Source: Opitutia bacterium
GTDB lineage: Bacteria; Verrucomicrobiota; Verrucomicrobiia; Opitutales; Opitutaceae
NCBI GenBank assembly: GCA_016217595.1
Contig: JACRHS010000010.1
Span: 229,814-293,813, forward strand
Length of the DNA stretch: 64,000 bases
Direction: 5' to 3'
The notes below the pieces were generated by a model. It was given only the letters and a program-made list of their open reading frames with translations. It did no database searches and was not told the origin of the DNA. Position numbers and translations under genes: made by a program. Numbering within the stretch: the first letter of the stretch is position 1; each line of letters begins with the position of its first letter. Below are positions 52,855 to 62,515 of this stretch, one piece after another.

Positions 52855-55662
52855 ATGACCGGTCGCCTACAACAACACGCTCGCGAGCGCCTGCACTTCA
52901 CAGGCGATGTGCCTGCGGCCAAACGCCTGGCGGCCTGCAAGACCTTTCTCCGACTCGAAAGCGCCATGATCCGCATCCGGCACGACGCCGGCGAGCCGGG
53001 CCTGAAAACCGCGCAGGCCCGCGCCGCGACGATCGACGCGATGCTGCTCCAGCTTTTCGATTACGCCATCGCCAGTTATCAGCAGGCCCATGGCGAGCTG
53101 CCTTCGCCGATCGCGCTCGTGGCCCTCGGCGGCTACGGCCGCGCGGAACTCTGCCCGCTCAGCGACATCGACGTGATGTTCCTCTTCTCGGCCAAGGCCA
53201 AGGCCGCCGCCATGAAGCCGTTGCTCGAACATCTGAGCAACGAGATCCTTTATCTCCTCTGGGATTGCGGGCTGAAAGTCGGTCACTCCACCCGCACGCT
53301 CGACGACATTTTCGCCGAGGCGCGCAAGGACGTGCAGACGAAAACTTCGCTCCTCGAATCGCGCCTCGTGGCCGGCTCGGCGGTGTTGTACGAGACGTTT
53401 GCGCAGGCGTACCGGACGTTTTCCATGTCGGAAAATCCGCGCGGCTACATCGCCTCCCGGCTCGCCGACCAGGCCAAGCGCCGCGAGAAGTACGGCGACA
53501 CGCCTTTCCTCCAGGAGCCCGACATCAAAAACGGCGTCGGCGGCCTGCGCGATTTTCAAAACGCGTTGTGGATGGCGCGGGTGAAGCTCGGCATCACCGA
53601 GCTGGAGGAGCTGGCGACGCAAAACTACCTGCGCCGCTCCGAAGTGCAGAGCTTCCAACGCGCCTACAATTTCCTCCTGCGCGTCCGCCACGAGCTGCAC
53701 TACATGAGCAAGCGGCCGACCGATCTGCTCGATCTGGCCACGCAGCCGCGGCTGGCGCAAAACCTCGGTTACCACCACGCCCAGCCGCTCGGGCGCGTGG
53801 AGCAGTTCATGCATGACTATTACCGGGCGGCGCAGGCGATCTACCGCGTCTCCCGGCTGATCGAAAGCCGCCTCGCCCTCAGCCTCGAATCCGAGGGGAA
53901 ACTCGGTTCGTTGCGCGACGCGATCCGCGCCGCCCGCAATCTGCGCCCGAAGCGGCTCGATGGCTTCGTGCTGCGCGGCCAGGAGCTGGCGGCCGACGGC
54001 GACCAGGTGTTTCGCGATGACCCGGTGCGGCTTATCCGGGCGTTCCGCCACTGCCAGCAACTCTCCGCCACGCCGGATTTTCACCTCCAGGCGTTGATCC
54101 GCGAATCGCTGCCATTGCTCACCAAAAAGGTGATGCACTCGCCGGATGCCAACGTGAGTTTCCGCGCAATTCTCTCGGAGCCCGGCGCCGTGTTTCCCGC
54201 GCTCAATCTCATGCACGAGTTGGGCGTGCTCGGGCGTTTCATCCCGGAATTCAACCAGCTCACCTGCCTCGTCCAGCACGAGCTCTACCACCGCTACACG
54301 GCCGACGTGCACACGTTGAACGCGATCCGCGAGCTCGACCGCATCTTCACCGAAGCCGAGCCCATCACGCTCAAGTACCGCGAGGTTTTGCACGAGACCG
54401 AGGAGCCCGAGCTGCTCTACCTTACGCTGTTGCTTCACGACATCGGCAAGGCCGGCGGCATCGAAGGCCACGCCGAACGCGGCGTCCGCATCGCGCGCCC
54501 GTTGCTCGAACGCCTGCAGGTCGCGCCCGCCGACCGCGAACTCGTGGAGTTCGTCATCAAGAACCATCTCGCGATGTCGCGCTTCTGGCAGAAACGCGAT
54601 GTCGACGACCCGAAGACCTCCGCCGCCTTTGCCGAGCTCGTCGGCGATCCCGACCGCCTGCGCCACCTTTACGTCCACACGTTCTGCGATGCCCGCGGCA
54701 CCGCCGCCAGCCTCTGGAACAGTTACAAAGACACGTTGCACATGTCCCTCTACCGGGGCACCCTGGAGCACCTGCACCTCGGCGACAATGTCCATGCCAG
54801 TCACCGCGCCAAAAAAGCCATGATCCAACAAGACCTGATCACCAAGAAAATCCCGGGCATCAGCTCGGACGAGATTGTCGCCCACTTCAATCTGCTGCCC
54901 GAACGCTATTTCATCCACACCGACACCGCCGAGATCGCCCTGCACATTCAGATGGTCAACCGCCTGCTCAAGACGATCGCCCAGGCCGATTCCGTCGGCT
55001 CGCTCCGTCCCATCATCGACTGGCAGGACGACATCAACCGCTCGCTCACCATCGTCAACATCGTCACCTGGGACCGCGCCGGCCTCTTCTACAAACTCGC
55101 TGGCGCGTTCAGCGTCGCCGGACTCAACATTCTCAGCGCGCGCATCCTCTCCCGCAACGACCACATCGCCATCGACACCTTCTACATCGTCGAGCCCGGC
55201 CGCGGCGTCGTGCAGAGCGCCACCGCGCAGGAAGTCTTCGCCAAGACCGTCGAGGCCGCGCTCGTGCAAAACAAGGATCTGGTCCCCGACATCGTGGCGC
55301 AGGCGAAAAAGTTCGCCAGCCGCTTCGCGCCGCAGGCGGCCGGCGACGCGCTGCACAGCTCGTTTCCTCCGACCGTCGACGTCTACCACGAACTCTCGAT
55401 GCAACGCACCATCGTGGAAATCCAGGCGCGCGATGAAATCGGCCTCCTCTACCGGCTCGCCAAAGTCATCTTCGAACACTCCTTCGACATCACCTTCGCG
55501 CGCATCGGCACCGAGCGCAGCATCGCCATCGACACCTTCTACATCGAGGACGCCAACCACGAGCCCATCAAGGATCCGGTCCGGTTGAACACGCTGCGCG
55601 ACGCCCTGCTGGCGGTGATCGCGCCCCACGTTCCTTCGCCCACGCCGCCGACCGCACCGTAA
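52855..55662 (+). CDS. glnD: [Protein-PII] uridylyltransferase / uridylyl-removing enzyme
   Basis: Senses glutamine and uridylylates or de-uridylylates PII. 935 residues from the ATG at 52855. Domains in order: nucleotidyltransferase (ALGGYGRAELCPLSDIDVMFLFS, residues ~91-112), GlnD helical region (FLQEPDIKNGVGGLRDFQNALWMARV), HD hydrolase (LLHDIGKAGGIEGHAERG near 535 and VIKNHLAMSRFWQKRDVDD), then two ACT domains (SLTIVNIVTWDRAGLFYKLAGAFSVAGLNILSARI and TIVEIQARDEIGLLYRLAKVIFEHSFDITFARI). All active-site motifs look intact. No glnB, glnA or amtB adjoins it; a histidine kinase starts 9 bp downstream. Confidence 0.94.
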   Translation: MTGRLQQHARERLHFTGDVPAAKRLAACKTFLRLESAMIRIRHDAGEPGLKTAQARAATIDAMLLQLFDYAIASYQQAHGELPSPIALVALGGYGRAELCPLSDIDVMFLFSAKAKAAAMKPLLEHLSNEILYLLWDCGLKVGHSTRTLDDIFAEARKDVQTKTSLLESRLVAGSAVLYETFAQAYRTFSMSENPRGYIASRLADQAKRREKYGDTPFLQEPDIKNGVGGLRDFQNALWMARVKLGITELEELATQNYLRRSEVQSFQRAYNFLLRVRHELHYMSKRPTDLLDLATQPRLAQNLGYHHAQPLGRVEQFMHDYYRAAQAIYRVSRLIESRLALSLESEGKLGSLRDAIRAARNLRPKRLDGFVLRGQELAADGDQVFRDDPVRLIRAFRHCQQLSATPDFHLQALIRESLPLLTKKVMHSPDANVSFRAILSEPGAVFPALNLMHELGVLGRFIPEFNQLTCLVQHELYHRYTADVHTLNAIRELDRIFTEAEPITLKYREVLHETEEPELLYLTLLLHDIGKAGGIEGHAERGVRIARPLLERLQVAPADRELVEFVIKNHLAMSRFWQKRDVDDPKTSAAFAELVGDPDRLRHLYVHTFCDARGTAASLWNSYKDTLHMSLYRGTLEHLHLGDNVHASHRAKKAMIQQDLITKKIPGISSDEIVAHFNLLPERYFIHTDTAEIALHIQMVNRLLKTIAQADSVGSLRPIIDWQDDINRSLTIVNIVTWDRAGLFYKLAGAFSVAGLNILSARILSRNDHIAIDTFYIVEPGRGVVQSATAQEVFAKTVEAALVQNKDLVPDIVAQAKKFASRFAPQAAGDALHSSFPPTVDVYHELSMQRTIVEIQARDEIGLLYRLAKVIFEHSFDITFARIGTERSIAIDTFYIEDANHEPIKDPVRLNTLRDALLAVIAPHVPSPTPPTAP

Positions 55663-55671
55663 CGCCGCGCC

Positions 55672-57453
55672 ATGCTGCCCGCAGAGGACCCCGCCGCCCT
55701 GTCCGGCTCGCCGCCGGACTCCGACCTGCGCACGTTGGCGCTGCTCTACCGCATCAATTCGCTGGCGAGCAAAACCGAGCAACCACGCGAGGCGCTCCGG
55801 CAAATCCTCGCCGAACTCGTGGCGGACTTCCGCGCCGGCAGCGGCTCCATCGCCCTGCTCAATCCCGACACCAGCAAGCTCGAAATCGAAGTCCAGCACG
55901 GGCTCCCGTTGGAGGAAAACGAAGACCTCGCGCTCACCCTCGGCCAGGGTATCACCGGCTGGGTGGCCTTCTACGGTCGCCCGCTGCTCATCCCCGACGT
56001 CACTGTCGACGCCCGCTACGTCTGCATCCGCCCTGCCGTGCGTTGCGAGATGGCGGTGCCGCTGCTGGAGACCATGCAGGTCGTCGAGGAAACCAGCCAG
56101 GTGCTCGGCGTCATCAATCTCGATAGCGATCAACTCGACGCCTTCACCCCCGCCGATCTGCGCCGGCTGGAGCGTGCCGCCACCGAGACAGCAGCGGTCA
56201 TGCAGCGCCTCTGGCAGTTGGAGCAACTGCGCGACAAAGCCCGCCAGCTCGAAGCGTTGATCACCAGCGGCCGCTCGCTCGTCGCCCAAGTGGAGGAGCA
56301 CGAGCTGCTCGACACCGTGGTGCGCGACACCCGCCAGGTCATGCAAGCCCGCGCATGCGGCCTCTACCTGTACGATGCCACGCGCGGCACCATACGCCTC
56401 GCCGCTCTCGCTGACCCCGAGGCCGTCACCCCGCTCCGGCCCAACCCACACGACGAGTTTCCTGTCGACGCCTGCGCCATTTCCGCCGCGATCCACACTC
56501 GCAAGCCCATTGAATTTGCCAACGTGCAGTCGCCCGATTTCCGCGACATGCCTGACCTGCCCGCCGACTCCCGCTTGCGCTCCGTGCTGCTCACACCGCT
56601 GGTCTTCGAGCGCGAAGTCTACGGCGCGCTGGCGGTGTTCACCGACCACGTCCACCGGTTCACCAACGCCGAAAAACGCCTCTGCGCCGCGCTCGCCTCG
56701 CTCGCCCTTGTCGCGCTGCAAAACGCCCGGCTGTACGCCCGCGTTTTCCAAAGCGAAGAGACGCTCCGCCGCAACGAGCGCCTCACCACCCTCGGCCTGC
56801 TCGCCGCCGAGATCGCACATGAGATCCGCAATCCGCTCACCGTCATCAAACTTCTCTTCGGCTCGCTCGGCCTAGAATTTCCCGCCACCGACCCCCGCGC
56901 CACCGACGTGCGCCTGATCGGCGAGAAACTCGACCAGCTCGAAGCCATCGTCACCCGCGTGCTCAGCTTCGGCAAAGCGCCCGCCAGCGTGCATTCGCGC
57001 TGGCCGGTGCACGAAGTGATCGAGGACACCCTGGTCCTCATCCGCCTGAAGCTGACCCAGGGCAAAATCCAGCTCCACTACACCGCGCCGCCGCGCCCCC
57101 TCGTGATCGAGGCGCACAAAGGCCAGATCCAGCAAGTACTGCTCAATCTCCTGCTCAACGCCACCCAAGCCATGCCCGACGGCGGCACCATCGCCATCGC
57201 CGTCACCACGCTTGACCGCGATGGCGGCAGCTTTGCGATCATCGACGTGACCGACACCGGCGCCGGCATCCCCGAGGCGATTCGCGACAAAATTTTCGAC
57301 AGCTTCCTCAGCAGCCGGCCCGACGGCACGGGGCTGGGTCTGGCCATCGCAAAACGCATTTTGCGCAGTCACCACGGCGACATCGAACTCGTCCGCACCA
57401 GTACCGCAGGCACCACGCTGCGCATGCTCCTGCCGCTCGCGAAACATCTCTGA
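55672..57453 (+). CDS. GAF-GAF sensor histidine kinase
   Basis: 593 residues. Two GAF domains (residues ~25-180, with GSIALLNPDTSKLEIEVQHGLP and GQGITGWVAFYGRPLLIPDV; ~205-355, with CGLYLYDATRGTIRLAAL and LLTPLVFEREVYGALAVF), HisKA with the phospho-His in GLLAAEIAHEIRNPLTVIK, and HATPase_c (NLLLNATQAMPDGGTIAIAV, DVTDTGAGIPEAIRDKIFDSFLSSRPDGTGLGLAIAKRIL). No membrane helix. The kinase core is NtrB-like. It starts 9 bp after glnD, so the two are almost certainly cotranscribed; no response regulator gene is adjacent. Confidence 0.9.
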   Translation: MLPAEDPAALSGSPPDSDLRTLALLYRINSLASKTEQPREALRQILAELVADFRAGSGSIALLNPDTSKLEIEVQHGLPLEENEDLALTLGQGITGWVAFYGRPLLIPDVTVDARYVCIRPAVRCEMAVPLLETMQVVEETSQVLGVINLDSDQLDAFTPADLRRLERAATETAAVMQRLWQLEQLRDKARQLEALITSGRSLVAQVEEHELLDTVVRDTRQVMQARACGLYLYDATRGTIRLAALADPEAVTPLRPNPHDEFPVDACAISAAIHTRKPIEFANVQSPDFRDMPDLPADSRLRSVLLTPLVFEREVYGALAVFTDHVHRFTNAEKRLCAALASLALVALQNARLYARVFQSEETLRRNERLTTLGLLAAEIAHEIRNPLTVIKLLFGSLGLEFPATDPRATDVRLIGEKLDQLEAIVTRVLSFGKAPASVHSRWPVHEVIEDTLVLIRLKLTQGKIQLHYTAPPRPLVIEAHKGQIQQVLLNLLLNATQAMPDGGTIAIAVTTLDRDGGSFAIIDVTDTGAGIPEAIRDKIFDSFLSSRPDGTGLGLAIAKRILRSHHGDIELVRTSTAGTTLRMLLPLAKHL

Positions 57454-57473
57454 TCTGAGCTAGCCGACCACGG

Positions 57474-57686
57474 ATGCTACCGCCCGCCCCAAAAGCTCTA
57501 TTACCGCCGGCCACCCGGCGAAAATTCTTCACGCTGCTCACCATTGGCGTGCTACTGCTGGGCGGACTGCTGCTGCTGATCGCGCCGATCCGTCTGCCCC
57601 GGCCATTACGCCTGCTAGCACTCACCGCCGACGCCGCCGTCATCACCACTCTCGTGCTGACCATCCGCCTAGGTTCGCGCGACTGA
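57474..57686 (+). CDS. Small hypothetical membrane protein
   Basis: 70 residues with two predicted membrane segments (FFTLLTIGVLLLGGLLLLIAP, residues ~18-38, and LLALTADAAVITTLVLTIRL, ~47-66) and a basic N-terminus. No family recognised. It begins 20 bp after the GAF kinase and may be the last gene of the glnD operon. GC-rich coding like its neighbours, but short, so it is only moderately certain. Confidence 0.45.
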   Translation: MLPPAPKALLPPATRRKFFTLLTIGVLLLGGLLLLIAPIRLPRPLRLLALTADAAVITTLVLTIRLGSRD

Positions 57687-57734
57687 GCTGAGTTGCCGCA
57701 GAGCGCACGATGAGGCGAATCACGCCTCCTGGGG

Positions 57735-59403
57735 TCACCGCATATCAACTCCACACCTAATCCTAAAAACGGCGATTGAAAGCCGCCCCGGCGACGGCAG
57801 TCGCCGGGTTGCGTAGAGTTTCTCGTGTTGGCAGCCGGCCGGAGCCGGCAGCGCCGGTGGCGCGGGCCCCTTAATCCCGAAGTTTTGCTCCAGGATGCGG
57901 TCAACGATGCGCCGCCAGCGCGCCGCCACGTCCCACTGCTCCGCACGGGTCAGCAAGTCCTGCAACCAGTGGACCACCGCGACGATCTGCGGCTGCAAGT
58001 CCGGCGCGTCCGCGTGCAGCAGGCGCACGGCCAGGCGGCGATGCCCGGCGTGTTCGTTTTGTTTGGCGACCCCGCCCAGCAAGCGAGGCCGGCTCGTGAT
58101 CGCTTCGTGGTGCTGGCCGGGTTCGAACAGCCGATTGTAGAGCGTCCACCAATTGTTCACCAGGGCGATGAGCCGCGCGGTGTGTTGCCCTGGCGCCAGG
58201 GCGTGCGTGGTAAAACCGCCCCAGCCCCACTGGTTCTTCAACTCATCGAACGGATTTTCCGCGTCGCCGCGGGCCCGATACATCGGCGCCAGGGTCTCCA
58301 GCCCGTACGGCAGGTTGGTGATCAGGATTTGATATTCGTAGTCCACCACCTCGCAGCTCGAGATCTCGCCCCCCGGCGTAAAGTAGCAAACTGAGCTGCT
58401 GCCTGGCCCAATGGCGCCGCGCCCGCGGGCTGCGCGCCTCCCGCAACCGGCGACACAACACGACGACGCGCCGCTCCCGGCTCCACCCGCGCAAGCGCAG
58501 CGTCGCGTCCACGCCCTGCCAGCCTTGCCCGGCGTCCTGCCAGCGACTCTCCCGCGTGCGCTCGACCAGCTGGATCACGGCGCGCGCCCCCGGGGTCCGC
58601 CGCACCTTGAACAGATACCCCTGGCCGCGGGACTCGGCCCCGAGCAGACACGCCTCCTGGCTGTAGCTGCAATCGCCCCGCACCACGTGCGGCCGCCGTT
58701 CCTTGGGCAGTTGATCTAGCAACGTCCACAAGCCGTCCAGCCCGTAGCTGGCCGCGTGCGCGTTGCCCGGATGCACCTCCACGTCCAGGCACAAGCGCAG
58801 CGTTGAGATCCAGTACGTGTGCAACGCATGGCTCGGCCAGCCGGGCTTCTGCGGATTGTAGCCGACCTGCGCGCCTTCCTGCCGCCCATAGAGCGGTTTG
58901 ATCGTGGTATCCACATCCATGATCCATGGCGTGGCCAAAAACTCCCACCAGCTTTGCCGCAAATGGCCGGTCAGCCACTGCCGGCCCGCGAGCTGATCGA
59001 TGCGCCGCAGGCCGCGACGCACACTGTCCTCGCTGACCAGTCCACCCAACCCCAGCAGCCCCGGCGCCACCGCATCGAAACGCAGCGCCGACAAATGCGC
59101 ATAGCGCCAGTGCCCGGCCAGGATGCCCAGCACCAACGTGCCGATCACTTCGCGCGCCGCGCAGGCGTGCGGACTGCGATACGTCAGCGGCGCGGCCCGG
59201 CACAACGCCTCGAACCGGCCGCTCGCGTGCAGGAACTGCGCGAAAAACACCAGCGGCCCCAGCGGACTGACCGGCGTGCGCTCGTCAAAACTCGCCCGAT
59301 ATCGTCCCCCGGGCGTGTCGATCACCATTTCCTCCGCCGCGCGGGCGGCGGGCATCAGCGCGGTTTCAGGCTCACCCGCAGGGGTGAACGCTTTTAGTGC
59401 CAA
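57735..59403 (-). pseudogene. IS1380-family transposase, frameshifted
   Basis: DDE transposase in two frames. The upstream part (59403 to about 58410, TTG start) holds VIDTPGGRYRASFDERTPVSPLG and the catalytic block DVDTTIKPLYGRQEGAQVGYNPQKPGWPSHALHTYW. The downstream part begins in another frame with VCYFTPGGEISSCEVVDYEYQILITNLPYG, then MYRARGDAENPFDELKNQWGWGGFTTHAL and HHEAITSRPRLL, the IS1380 C-terminal signature. A +1 shift near CATTGGGCC (58405-58415) would join them. The reading frame also runs past the left inverted repeat to a stop at 57735. It is probably inactive unless the shift is programmed. Confidence 0.85.
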
Positions 59404-59474
59404 TGTTCTCGTTCATCAACCCAGCAGCCAATCACATCGGACATTCCTTGTCCCGCTCAACTGCCGGCTTTAGG
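57762..59474. mobile_element. IS1380-type insertion sequence (1.71 kb)
   Basis: Imperfect terminal inverted repeats match at 15 of 22 positions: left 57762-57783 begins CCTAAAAACGGC, right (59453-59474 read inward) begins CCTAAAGCCGGC. The 1713-bp length fits the family. The 4 bases outside each tip (TAAT, CTTA) are not identical, so no target duplication is visible. Confidence 0.7.
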
Positions 59475-59484
59475 CTTAGACCCA

Positions 59485-60534
59485 CTAATGCAGGCCAATT
59501 GCTTGAGCAAAAGCGCTGCAAGCGGTGTGTGCGAGTTTCGCATTCTCAAGTAACACAGATCTTGCGGGATGCTTACTCTGTCTCCACAGAAAAGGTAATA
59601 TACTGAAGTCGTCGTCAGGCGCTAAGCTAGGGTAGCCCAAATCACGGGCAATACCGCGGATTTTATCGTTGGTAGCGATAACTATGGCACGCGATCCAGC
59701 CCAAGCGCCAGCTATTGTAGCATGGTAACGCGAGGCGATAAGCCACTCGCTACTAGGCCAATGCCGCAATACTTCAGCCATCGTAGTCTCTCCTGTGTCG
59801 GCAATTTGCAGCCTCCAGTGCCGCCTGACGTTTTCTGATACTTGCGAAAAAAGTTGCTGCTCTGCGCCCGGCAACAGACGTGTTTCTTGGGCGAGCCAGA
59901 TACGTTCACACGCTGGCAAGCTTTCCAGCGCGGCCAGAGCAGCCCCCTGATTCGGCCAAACGCCATAATCGAAGTTGAATGTAGCGGTCAACCGGCCTGC
60001 TACGGCAGAAGGGGGCCGCTGCGTAGAAAAGAAGACATGTGCGAGGTCAGCCGACACAGAAATCGCAGCGGATGGCACAGCCATATACAATGCCTCAGCA
60101 GTGGCAGTGTCACGGGTCCAAATTCCAGTAGCTTGAGCACAGATCGCACGGATTTCTGGTCGTAAATAAGCGGCAGGATCTTGTCCGCCCACTCCGAGAA
60201 AATACATCGGCTTGTTGGCGGCAGCACACCAGCAACGCTCCTCGGCTAGATGGTCGATAAACCAACTCGAAACGGTACATTGAAACGGCGATCCTCCTAA
60301 GCCCAACCATACATCGCTGCTAGCAATGGCTCGTCGTCGTGTCGTCTCATCGTATGGCAACCAGCATATTTGGGGAAACCGGCGTGACAGCAATTCGCGG
60401 GGATGAGGCACGCAGCAGCTAAACTCCGCCCGTCCAAGCCATGGCTCCATCGCCACCAAAAACCCAGCCAGCATAAAATCGTCGCCCAGATTACCCGCGC
60501 CGAAAAAATGGTGTCCAATGTGGATTTTTTTCAT
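59485..60534 (-). CDS. Polysaccharide pyruvyl transferase family protein
   Basis: 349 residues from the ATG at 60534 (MKKIHIGHHFFGAGNLGDDFMLAGFL). The N-terminal G-x-GNLGDD motif and the later SSEWLIASRYHATIAGAWAGSRAIVIATNDKI region are characteristic of the CsaB/PS_pyruv_trans family, which transfers pyruvyl ketals from PEP to surface sugars. Between them, LGVGGQDPAA and WTRDTATAEAL also fit. Codon use is less GC-biased than in the core genes, and the IS1380 end lies 10 bp past its stop, so acquisition by transfer is likely. It shares strand with the TpsB gene upstream. Confidence 0.78.
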   Translation of the reverse strand: MKKIHIGHHFFGAGNLGDDFMLAGFLVAMEPWLGRAEFSCCVPHPRELLSRRFPQICWLPYDETTRRRAIASSDVWLGLGGSPFQCTVSSWFIDHLAEERCWCAAANKPMYFLGVGGQDPAAYLRPEIRAICAQATGIWTRDTATAEALYMAVPSAAISVSADLAHVFFSTQRPPSAVAGRLTATFNFDYGVWPNQGAALAALESLPACERIWLAQETRLLPGAEQQLFSQVSENVRRHWRLQIADTGETTMAEVLRHWPSSEWLIASRYHATIAGAWAGSRAIVIATNDKIRGIARDLGYPSLAPDDDFSILPFLWRQSKHPARSVLLENAKLAHTACSAFAQAIGLH

Positions 60535-60641
60535 TAAGTTCCGCAATCAAGATTATTCATATACTAATACTATCAATCACTTATATCATACAAATTGCAC
60601 TTGCCGGTTTGCGAGATTTTTCCGCGTTGAATCAAAAGTGA

Positions 60642-62297
60642 TCAATAGGCGATAGTCGCGCGGATATGCCCACGGCCATGAGTGGGCTGAGGCCGCGTAG
60701 TCTTGAGCAATTGCCATCCGTAGTCGGCTGATAGGCTGAAGTTGGTGGCGAGGTTACAGCGAACGCCAATACCAACACTCATAAGAGGATCGAGTTTAAT
60801 ATCAGAGAAAAAGCGGTGTTTGTAGGCAACACGCGCGTAATCCCAGAAGACAAGGAAACGCGTTTGCAAAGGAGGATATTTTTTGGGTGAAGAAGACAAA
60901 GCCTTATTCAATGAGGGGCTTTGGCATTCGTTGCTAAGCACCCAGCCTTGATCGCCCGAGAATATCCTCTCGTCGTAACCACGGACAGAGCCTTGCCCGC
61001 CTATGCTAAGCTGCTCATTACCAATCAGATTTGTACTTGAGCATTGAAGTTGTCCTCGAGAAAAAAGCTGGAATCCAGCAGGCAAACGGGTGAAGCGTTG
61101 CACCAACAACGAACCAGCGAGGTATCGCGCTTTAGCTCCGTAGCGCACTTGGCTCAACGCTTCGTCGGTATTACGGACATTAATTCCTCCCGGGCTCGCA
61201 TTTAGATTCAAACTCACAGCCCAAGAACCAGAGGTATCGCGATGCACTGTAGTTGAACCCACAGTTACCTGCCAAGTGTCACTTTTACTTCCAAAGACTT
61301 GCCAACCACCAAATTCGAGATTGTTGTTCGTGCGCTTGAAATCGAGTCCAAGCGAGAACTCATGGGACCACGCCCCCCGCTCCAGAGGAACAATATAACG
61401 GAGATCCGCTACTGAACTCTCACCCTTGAGAGAGAAAAGACCATCCTCAAATGATGGGCGCTGAAAACCATAAGCAGTAGTTGCTTGCAAGTAGTGTCGC
61501 CACGGCAATGGCACCCGATAGTCGGCACTGTGACTTTGGAAAACAGAGCTTTGGTCAGTCGTGGTGAATTGGTAAGATAATTGATGATCCTGCCCCCATA
61601 CATTGCCCAACTGCAAAGCTGCCGAATAATGATTTTCACCAAGCAACGCAGTCCCTGTATTGTCATAAACAGCGGCTACGCGAACCGGGATACGCTCTTG
61701 GGTAAGAATAACAAGCTCACGTGCCGCTGTCTGCGTGGGCAGATTGTTAAGCACCACTTGAATATGTCGAAATGGATTCGTGTTTGACCAATTGACGGCC
61801 TCTTCCAAGGTTGACAAGCGGATCTCGTCGCCAGGCTTGATCCCGAGTTTCGACTCCAAAAGTTCCCGGCTGAACCAACGATTCCCGGTAAATTTAAGCT
61901 GGTTGTAGCGGCCAACCGTTACGACTATCCGAAATTCTCCGGTCGCAATGCTCTGTGATGGGATCTGCAGGCTGACTACTGGGCGATCATGCTTTTGCAT
62001 GTAGATGCCAATTTCGGACGCGAGACGATTGAGCAACTCTGCTGTGATTGGCTGGCCAATAAACGCTGCAATAAAAGCGGCGAATTCCTTGGTCGCCAAC
62101 ACTTCCACACCCTGCACGACTACCGATTCGTCGGTGGGTGCTGGCTGTAGCGCTAAAACTTTGGCTTCCGTATCAGCAATGTAGAGGCGCTTTAGCTGGC
62201 GGGTAGGAGTTGCCGTAATAGCCTGAGATTGCGCATATGCTGCCGTTACTGCAATAATGCAGAGAAAGAGGAAGCGAGTGAAACGTAAGGTGCCCAT
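60642..62297 (-). CDS. TpsB/FhaC/ShlB-type outer-membrane secretion porin
   Basis: 551 residues with signal peptide (MGTLRFTRFLFLCIIAVTAAYAQ). A POTRA_2 domain (VVVQGVEVLATKEFAAFIAAFIGQPITAELLNRLASEIGIYMQKHDRPVVSLQIP) and a second POTRA-like stretch (YNQLKFTGNRWFSRELLESKLGIKPGDEIRL) precede a 16-strand barrel with SIGGQGSVRGYDERIFSGDQGW, the VRGY/F motif of the Omp85-TpsB plug loop. The family exports one large TpsA exoprotein. No TpsA gene is next to it; the next gene downstream is the pyruvyl transferase. GC is lower than the surroundings. Confidence 0.87.
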   Translation of the reverse strand: MGTLRFTRFLFLCIIAVTAAYAQSQAITATPTRQLKRLYIADTEAKVLALQPAPTDESVVVQGVEVLATKEFAAFIAAFIGQPITAELLNRLASEIGIYMQKHDRPVVSLQIPSQSIATGEFRIVVTVGRYNQLKFTGNRWFSRELLESKLGIKPGDEIRLSTLEEAVNWSNTNPFRHIQVVLNNLPTQTAARELVILTQERIPVRVAAVYDNTGTALLGENHYSAALQLGNVWGQDHQLSYQFTTTDQSSVFQSHSADYRVPLPWRHYLQATTAYGFQRPSFEDGLFSLKGESSVADLRYIVPLERGAWSHEFSLGLDFKRTNNNLEFGGWQVFGSKSDTWQVTVGSTTVHRDTSGSWAVSLNLNASPGGINVRNTDEALSQVRYGAKARYLAGSLLVQRFTRLPAGFQLFSRGQLQCSSTNLIGNEQLSIGGQGSVRGYDERIFSGDQGWVLSNECQSPSLNKALSSSPKKYPPLQTRFLVFWDYARVAYKHRFFSDIKLDPLMSVGIGVRCNLATNFSLSADYGWQLLKTTRPQPTHGRGHIRATIAY

Positions 62298-62515
62298 ATA
62301 AGAGAAAGAAATTAGGATTCAAATTAACAAATGATAGCGACTTCTTTGAAACTTAATTGTTCATGAATAAAACGCCTCGTACCTGAAAACAGAGAGTAAA
62401 CCTTACTTAAGGGCGTATTATGGCGCATCTGGCAAATAGAAGTTCGCCCTTTAGCTCAACTATGACACCTGAGAGGAAAGCTATGGCCGCTCAGGTGACC
62501 AAGAACCGTTCGCAA
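62298..62515. other. AT-rich spacer upstream of the TpsB gene
   Basis: About 220 AT-rich bases (TAACAAATG, TTTGAAACTTAATTG) with no ORF. The tpsB promoter should lie here; nothing more specific was seen. Confidence 0.4.

Noticed and set aside
52867..56820. Very long minus-strand open frame (1317 codons) opposite glnD and the GAF kinase
   Set aside because: It is the antisense shadow of two clearly real genes. GC-rich third positions in the sense strand leave few stops in the antisense frame, and the product shows no domain.
57756..59480. Target-site duplication around the IS1380 element
   Set aside because: The 4-6 bases outside the two tips (CCTAAT and CTTAGA) are not identical, so no duplication is claimed.
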